Origin: Lachnospiraceae bacterium
GTDB lineage: Bacteria; Bacillota; Clostridia; Lachnospirales; Lachnospiraceae
Direction: 5' to 3'
NCBI GenBank assembly: GCA_029012365.1
Contig: JAQXLY010000066.1
Location: 1 to 41,190 of the forward strand
Length of the DNA: 41,190 nt
Within the stretch, counting starts at the first letter, position 1. The number at the start of each line of letters is the position of its first letter. A model generated the notes under the pieces. That model saw only the letters and a list, made by a program, of their open reading frames with translations, searched no databases and had not been told where the DNA came from. Position numbers and translations under genes: made by a program. Positions 36,442-41,190 of this stretch are shown here, piece by piece.

Positions 36442-36830
36442 ATCTATACATCAGGAAGTGAGCTAATATACTCTTTATACTTCGGATGCTCATATAAGGA
36501 TGATACTTTACGGGCATCAAGGTAATCCCAATAAATCACATTATCTTCCTTATTCTTTTTAAAATAGTTATTTGCAGAATGATGTACTAGCTTCACTTTT
36601 TCGTTATATATTCTTTATGCATAAAAATCAACGCTTCAAGGAAATAATATATACTCATACGGGTGCAAAGCACGAAAGAGCAGTAATTCATTGAACAGTA
36701 CACCATTTTAGCGAATTACTTACCATACTTCTTAATAAAAAACTTGAATGCTTCATCAAGCCTTTCAAAATGAGGCATGCCTCCATTTGCTTTTTGATAC
36801 CTCTATCCTACTATCCCGGAGTGACTTATT
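36442..36830 (-). pseudogene. Remnants of an unidentified gene
   Basis: Three short protein-like stretches occur in different frames on the minus strand: HFERLDEAFKFFIKKYGK (~36725-36780), YYFLEALIFMHKEYITKK (~36606-36660) and VIYWDYLDARKVSSLYEHPK to a stop at ~36447. None has a start or ribosome site. Order and composition suggest one gene broken by frameshifts and deletion. Family not recognised. An inverted repeat AGTAATTC...GAATTACT sits at about 36682-36721. Confidence 0.5.
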
Positions 36831-36888
36831 TTGTCATTCTGATAGAAAAAGTCAAACAAAAACATCGAGATGAACATCAACATTTTCT

Positions 36889-38346
36889 CTACCTCTTCAT
36901 ATTTACAATATCCTCTAAGTCATAAAGCTTAAGCTCTTCCTTCGTTTTCGCCTCTTCCACAAGCTTTTCATCAAAACCGGATGCAGAGAACAACGCATAG
37001 TAAAACCTCGCATTCTCCTTTAACGGTGTGAGCTTTGCCAGGGTATTCAGATATTCTGAATACGAAAACGGCACCTTTTTAAACTTACATTCTCCCACCA
37101 TATACTCTTTCGCATCTTTACTGATTGTCAGAAGGTCAATTTCGGTTTCCGCTACTGACATTCCGCCTTCTGTCTTTGCGCTGCGCATTGTTGTTTTTCC
37201 ATACCATCTTCCCATCCTCTGATAGCGGAACGGTAAAGCATTCTTCTTTTGCAATTCCTTTACAAACTCCCTACATACCTCTTCAAAAGGCAAGGCCGCA
37301 AACTCTTGTAAAGCAGGCTCTACCACATAGGTCCAGACACCTTCCACATCACCATCCTCCAGCTGCGAAAAATTTGAAAAGCCGAAGGTGTACCAAAAAC
37401 GAAAGAAATTATCTGCCAAACGGTATAGACCTCTTCCGGCATTTACCCTCTCCTTCACCGAAGTGTCCACAGAAAACTCTCTCTCCACGATTCCAAGTTC
37501 CATCAAATTTTTCAAATAAACACTAGTCTTAGAAGTATCTTCTACCAATGACTTCTGACTGATTTCATTTAGTCTGGTACTTCCCTGTGCCACTGCCTCA
37601 ATAATCGAGTTATACACCGCCGTCTCCCGAAGCTCCTGATGAAGTAAAAAATCCACTTCGCTGTACAAAATTGCACCCTTTGTCAAAATATGTTTCTTTA
37701 TATTCTCCGCAAGAGACAAATCCTTTTGAAACTGATTCAAATAGTGCGGAATTCCACCCAGTACCGCATAAGCAACCACTTTCTCCCGTGCCGTATAATC
37801 CGGAAAAAACTTGCATGCATCATAAAATCCCATCTCCCTCATCTTATAAATTCCGGTAGCTCTGCCGTAAAGCGGATTCTTTTCAGCCAGCACTTCCTTC
37901 TCCATAAAGCTCATGGCACTGCCACAAAGAATAATCATCACATTGCTGTCCTTAAAGCTCTCATCCCACAGACTTTGCAGCACAGAAGGTATCCCTGCAT
38001 CTCCCTTGCACATATACGGGAACTCATCAATTACAATCAACTTTTTCTTATCCTTATACGGCAAATCAAGAATTGCCCTAAACGCCTTTTCCCAATCTGA
38101 AAACTCCGAGATGTACTGCTTTGCAGGTAGAGCCTCATTCAAAAGCTGTTTCGAAAACCTGCCAAGCTGCACTTTATCCGCACACTGGGTGCAGGAATAA
38201 AACACATGAGGCTTCCCCTTACAAAACTCACGTAGCGTTTCCGTCTTTCCCACACGTCGCCTGCCATACAAAACAATTAACTGACCTTTCTCTTCCGAAT
38301 ACTTGTCTTCCAAAAAACGCAGCTCCGCTTCTCTTCCGATAAACAT
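36889..38346 (-). CDS. AAA ATPase with DUF234 C-terminal domain
   Basis: 485 residues. N-terminal MFIGREAELRFLE is the usual start of the archaeal-type ATPase family; Walker A GRRRVGKT (28-35), Walker B KLIVIDEFP (102-110), sensor ILCGSAMSFME. Winged-helix region (~255-305), then DUF234 with a nuclease-like ETEIDLL...VGECKFKK (D..ExK) signature. Same broad architecture as the DUF4143 ATPase at 8983 but a different family. Start at 38346 chosen for GGAGATG upstream. Function unknown; lies in the rplL-rpoB insert. Confidence 0.87.
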   Translation of the reverse strand: MFIGREAELRFLEDKYSEEKGQLIVLYGRRRVGKTETLREFCKGKPHVFYSCTQCADKVQLGRFSKQLLNEALPAKQYISEFSDWEKAFRAILDLPYKDKKKLIVIDEFPYMCKGDAGIPSVLQSLWDESFKDSNVMIILCGSAMSFMEKEVLAEKNPLYGRATGIYKMREMGFYDACKFFPDYTAREKVVAYAVLGGIPHYLNQFQKDLSLAENIKKHILTKGAILYSEVDFLLHQELRETAVYNSIIEAVAQGSTRLNEISQKSLVEDTSKTSVYLKNLMELGIVEREFSVDTSVKERVNAGRGLYRLADNFFRFWYTFGFSNFSQLEDGDVEGVWTYVVEPALQEFAALPFEEVCREFVKELQKKNALPFRYQRMGRWYGKTTMRSAKTEGGMSVAETEIDLLTISKDAKEYMVGECKFKKVPFSYSEYLNTLAKLTPLKENARFYYALFSASGFDEKLVEEAKTKEELKLYDLEDIVNMKR

Positions 38347-38398
38347 AACATCATCTCCAATCTTCAAATCACAATTTGGCAAATTTAGATTTGATATT

Positions 38399-38427
38399 AT
38401 TATACCCCGTGATTTCTAAAAATACAA
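38399..38427 (-). promoter_or_regulatory. Promoter of the DUF234 ATPase
   Basis: TTGTAT, 17-bp spacer, TATAAT on the minus strand, about 50 bp before the start. A weaker plus-strand promoter (TTGGCA, 16, TATTAT, 38376-38403) overlaps it and could drive the structured element. Confidence 0.75.
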
Positions 38428-38464
38428 GTACATTTTGCCCTTTCTACTTCTACACCCTCCAAGT

Positions 38465-38857
38465 CATTGCAAAATCACCGTCGCAGAAGCCGGCGAACCT
38501 TTCAGAAAATGGATTCGAGTGTCAAAAAGCTCTTTGTTTTCAAAGAACTTGGCGCAAAAAGAACATTGACTTGGAATCCAGTGTAGGATATTAGACTTTC
38601 TTATTACTCCGAAAGTTGTCAGCAACAATTCAGACAGGACGTCTGAATGAGGCGACACGGTACATGGATGTACCGTTGGAGCCGGTTGCGTCACTCTATA
38701 ATACTCTTAGCGGAGTAATTAGAAAGACTATATCCGTAGCCCATGACAAGTCAATGTTCTTTTTACGCCAAGTTCTAAGATTTCAAAATGCTTTTGACAC
38801 TCGAATCCGGCCAAAAAGAAAACCCGCCGATTTCCCGACGGGTTCTGATTTTGCAAA
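38465..38857. ncRNA. Structured element, copy 2 (long inverted repeat with conserved core)
   Basis: Core 38583-38742. P1 has three perfect blocks: 17 bp (38511-38527 with 38792-38808), 11 bp (38544-38554 with 38766-38776), 18 bp (38556-38573 with 38747-38764). P2 GGATAT/ATATCC; P3 CTTTCT and TTACTCCG (38596-38611) with CGGAGTAA and AGAAAG (38711-38726); P4 GCAAC/GTTGC; P5 ATTCAGAC-AGGAC-GTCTGAAT (38628-38648); P6 CGGTAC-ATGGAT-GTACCG (38658-38675). Shared unpaired strings with copy 1 include GTAGGAT, CAGCAAC, GGTTGCGTCAC, AATTAGAAA and CCGTAGCCC. The left arm (TTGCAAAATC at 38467 onward) mirrors the rplL 3' flank and terminator on the right, ending at the rplL stop. Confidence 0.7.
38812..38844 (-). 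terminator. rplL terminator
   Basis: AACCCGTCGGGAAATCGGCGGGTT on the minus strand folds as a 10-bp stem (38821-38844) then TTTCTTTTT. Ends the rplJL transcript. A degenerate inverted copy is at about 38477-38500. Confidence 0.88.
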
Positions 38858-38859
38858 TC

Positions 38860-39225
38860 TTACTTTAAGGTAACCTTTGCGCCAACTTCTTCAAGCTTCT
38901 TCTTAATGTCCTCAGCCTCTGCCTTGGAAGCGCCTTCCTTAACTACCTTCGGAGCGCCCTCTACAAGATCCTTAGCTTCCTTTAAGCCAAGACCGGTGAT
39001 CTCACGAACAACCTTGATAACCTTAACCTTCTCAGCGCCAGCCTCAGTAAGCTCTACGTTGAACTCGGTCTTCTCTTCCTCTGCTGCTGCTGCCGGACCT
39101 GCTGCTGCAACTACTACGCCTGCTGCTGCGGAAACACCAAACTCTTCCTCGCAAGCCTTTACTAAATCGTTTAACTCTAATACGGTCATGCCCTTAATAG
39201 CATCGATAAATTCCTGAGTCGTCAT
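38860..39225 (-). CDS. rplL: Ribosomal protein L7/L12
   Basis: 121 residues, full length. Stalk protein that recruits translation GTPases. Seen: N-terminal dimerisation helix region, Ala-rich hinge ([19 protein letters not shown]), C-terminal [28 protein letters not shown] core. GGAGG precedes the ATG. A large hairpin (39309-39345) between rplJ and rplL may affect processing or the extra L12 synthesis the stalk needs. Confidence 0.98.
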   Translation of the reverse strand: MTTQEFIDAIKGMTVLELNDLVKACEEEFGVSAAAGVVVAAAGPAAAAEEEKTEFNVELTEAGAEKVKVIKVVREITGLGLKEAKDLVEGAPKVVKEGASKAEAEDIKKKLEEVGAKVTLK

Positions 39226-39369
39226 TTTACATTACCTCCATAAAAATTTGTAATAGTTAATTGTATTCAGCGGAAAAACCGCATACATTTTCCTCTGCAT
39301 CCTATACAGAAGCTGCCGCTTTGCCCCACGGACCGGAGCGGCTTCCGTGTTATGCCGCGTTACGCTGCA

Positions 39370-39864
39370 TTATGCTGCCTCGCCGTTCTTCTCTGCAATC
39401 TGCTTGAGAACTCTTGCCATGTTGGTAATCGGAGACTGCATGCTGCCCAGAAGCTTGGAAATAAGCACTTCTCTGGACGGAATGGTAGCAACCTTCTCAA
39501 GACCGGCTACATCATAGTAAACACCTTCTACTACGCCGCCCTTGAACTCGAGCTTCGGAGCCTTCTTTGCAAACTCTGCAAGAATTCTTGCCGGAGCAAC
39601 CGCATCGTCGATACCGAAAGCAACTGCGGTCGGTCCCTCCAGATGCTTTGCAAGCTCAGCATACTGGGTTCCTTCAAATGCGAAGTTGAGGTAAGTGTTC
39701 TTGTATACCTTGTATACAACACCGGCCTCTCTTAATGCCTTACGAAGTGCTGTGTCTTCCTCAACGGTAAGACCACGGTAATCAACTAATACCGCTGCGC
39801 CAGCCTTCTCAACGTAGCCCTTAATCTCATCTACGATCGGCTTTTTGATTTCAACCTTTGCCAT
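39370..39864 (-). CDS. rplJ: Ribosomal protein L10
   Basis: 164 residues. Anchors L12 dimers to 23S rRNA. Motifs VDYRGLTVEEDTALRKALRE and EGPTAVAFG are typical. AAGGAGG precedes the ATG. Expression is likely autoregulated by L10-(L12) binding to the leader at 40050-40108. Confidence 0.97.
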   Translation of the reverse strand: MAKVEIKKPIVDEIKGYVEKAGAAVLVDYRGLTVEEDTALRKALREAGVVYKVYKNTYLNFAFEGTQYAELAKHLEGPTAVAFGIDDAVAPARILAEFAKKAPKLEFKGGVVEGVYYDVAGLEKVATIPSREVLISKLLGSMQSPITNMARVLKQIAEKNGEAA

Positions 39865-40003
39865 CTTTTACCTCCTTATAGAATACGGCACACATGCCGG
39901 AATCCAAAGACAAAAAAACAAGCAATCTATAAAAACCCGGTCCTCGCGGAGCTTTTGTGATTATCTGTACGCCCCGCACGCGGATGCTACAGTCCACAAA
40001 AAA

Positions 40004-40029
40004 GACTCTCTGCGAAGACGCAAAGAGTC
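40004..40029 (-). terminator. Attenuator terminator in the L10 leader
   Basis: GACTCTTTGCG pairs with CGCAGAGAGTC, followed by TTTTTT on the minus strand, 140 bp before rplJ. Ends transcription early when not antiterminated. Confidence 0.8.
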
Positions 40030-40049
40030 AAACAAATCATAATCGCTTG

Positions 40050-40108
40050 ATTCCTCGGCAGGCGGTTTCACTTACGCCGGATGCTCCGGCACCTGCTGTC
40101 TTCGGTCA
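40050..40108 (-). ncRNA. Ribosomal protein L10 leader RNA
   Basis: On the minus strand GACCGAAGACAGCAGGTGCC and GAAACCGCCTGCCGAGGAA bracket a hairpin: the conserved L10 leader pattern, in the expected place between rplA and rplJ and ahead of an attenuator. Confidence 0.85.
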
Positions 40109-40162
40109 TACGGGGATTTCCCCGAAAAGCGGAATGTGGTTATTCACCACAGACCGCTTGTC

Positions 40163-40191
40163 AGTATAACACATTTTTATATCAGTGTCAA
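40163..40191 (-). promoter_or_regulatory. rplJL promoter
   Basis: TTGACA, 17-bp spacer, TATACT on the minus strand, giving a ~290-nt leader that contains the L10 leader and attenuator. Confidence 0.88.
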
Positions 40192-40236
40192 CCATATTTA
40201 AGGACTTTTTTGATATGCCTAATCAAAAAAACTATA

Positions 40237-40929
40237 TTAGCCTAACTTTGCGGTGTTCACCTTAACACCCGGTCCCATAGTGGACGCAAGTGTTACGCTC
40301 TTTAAATACTGTCCCTTCGCAGATGCCGGCTTTGCCTTAATGATTGCACCCATAATCGTCTGGAAGTTGTCTGCGAGCTGTTCCTCGGTGAAGGAAGCCT
40401 TACCTACCGGAACGTGAATAATATTGGTCTTATCAAGACGGTACTCAATCTTACCTGCCTTGATATCGTTTACAGCCTTAGTTACATCCATGGTAACCGT
40501 ACCAGCCTTCGGGTTCGGCATCAGGCCCTTCGGTCCGAGAACACGACCGAGACGACCAACAACACCCATCATATCCGGAGTAGCTACTACTACGTCGAAC
40601 TCAAACCAGCCGTCATTCTGAATCTTCGGAATGAGGTCCTCAGCTCCTACGTAGTCAGCACCTGCTGCCTCTGCCTCGTTTGCCTTATCGCCCTTTGCGA
40701 AAACTAATACTCTGACCTTCTTACCGGTACCGTGCGGCAGAACTACTGCACCACGTACCTGCTGGTCTGCATGACGACCGTCTACACCGAGTCTGATATG
40801 AGCCTCAACGGTCTCATCAAATTTTGCAATTGCAGTCTTCTTTACCAATGCAATTGCATCAGCCGGCTCATAAACAACTGCACGATCAACCAACTTTGCA
40901 GCTTCTACATATTTCTTACCATGTTTCAT
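40237..40929 (-). CDS. rplA: Ribosomal protein L1
   Basis: 230 residues, full length. Binds 23S rRNA at the L1 stalk. Motifs [40 protein letters not shown] and [11 protein letters not shown] are diagnostic. AGGAGGAA precedes the ATG and overlaps the rplK stop, 12 bp away. Confidence 0.98.
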   Translation of the reverse strand: MKHGKKYVEAAKLVDRAVVYEPADAIALVKKTAIAKFDETVEAHIRLGVDGRHADQQVRGAVVLPHGTGKKVRVLVFAKGDKANEAEAAGADYVGAEDLIPKIQNDGWFEFDVVVATPDMMGVVGRLGRVLGPKGLMPNPKAGTVTMDVTKAVNDIKAGKIEYRLDKTNIIHVPVGKASFTEEQLADNFQTIMGAIIKAKPASAKGQYLKSVTLASTMGPGVKVNTAKLG

Positions 40930-40941
40930 CGATTATTCCTC

Positions 40942-41190
40942 CTAGTCCTCAACAGTGATACCCATACTTCTTGCAGTACCTGCGATCATGCTCATAGCTG
41001 CTTCGAGGCTTGCTGCGTTTAAGTCAGGCATTTTGGTCTGGGCGATCTCCTGCAATTTGGCTTTGGAGATAGTTGCAACCTTCTGTTTGTTCGGAACTCC
41101 GGAACCAGATTTGATGTTGCATGCTTTCTTAAGAAGAACAGCCGCAGGGGGAGTCTTCGTGATGAAGCTGAAGCTTCTGTCCGCATAAAC
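40942..41190 (-). CDS. rplK: Ribosomal protein L11, 3' part
   Basis: The C-terminal 82 residues and stop of L11; the 5' end is beyond the window. Seen: [45 protein letters not shown] and [11 protein letters not shown], all typical of the rRNA-binding domain. Same strand as rplA and presumably co-transcribed. Confidence 0.97.
   Translation of the reverse strand, partial: VYADRSFSFITKTPPAAVLLKKACNIKSGSGVPNKQKVATISKAKLQEIAQTKMPDLNAASLEAAMSMIAGTARSMGITVED

Overview
The window reads as chromosome of a low-to-mid GC Firmicute, most likely a Lachnospiraceae-type clostridium. This rests on AGGAGG-type ribosome binding sites, near-consensus TTGACA-17-TATAAT promoters, many XRE/PadR/LytTR regulators, small-molecule exporters, and rplKAJL/rpoBC proteins of Firmicute type. 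No tRNA, rRNA, CRISPR array, prophage or insertion-sequence transposase was recognised. Most genes lie on the minus strand.

Layout. 1-8.9 kb: an XRE regulator built from tandem 26-residue repeats, two tandem YccF membrane proteins, a heterodimeric ABC exporter with its XRE regulator, a MerR-like regulator, and a PadR/DUF2812 pair with a clear operator. 9-14 kb: a DUF4143 ATPase behind a 19-bp perfect palindrome, citrate synthase, and a zinc-ribbon/TPM-domain pair. 14-16.5 kb: a LytTR response regulator, its frameshifted GHKL kinase, and an unknown gene whose promoter carries a LytTR-like direct repeat, so probably the target. 16.5-22 kb: an RlmI-like methyltransferase, MATE exporter, RidA, serine hydrolase, COG3910 ATPase and dtd. 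22-25.8 kb: a methyltransferase flanked by two copies of a ~50-bp dispersed repeat, a probable type I toxin-antitoxin locus with a 35-residue toxin not previously called, and two convergent XRE regulators. 26-41 kb: fba, rpoC, rpoB, then a ~4 kb insert (PD-(D/E)XK 'transposase-family' nuclease, a DUF234 ATPase, a gene remnant), then rplL, rplJ (with L10 leader), rplA and the 3' part of rplK. The normally contiguous rplL-rpoB junction is therefore interrupted.

The most unusual object is a structured element present twice (about 25877-26190 and 38465-38857). Both copies share a ~160-nt core whose helices differ by compensatory changes, enclosed in a long inverted repeat. In each copy the outer arms mirror the terminator region of the gene beside it (fba in one, rplL in the other). 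The arms differ between copies but match their own locus. This suggests either a structured RNA gene that settles beside terminators of highly expressed genes or an element that duplicates flanking DNA in inverted orientation. I could not assign it to a known RNA family from memory.

All calls come from reading the sequence; no database or folding program was run.
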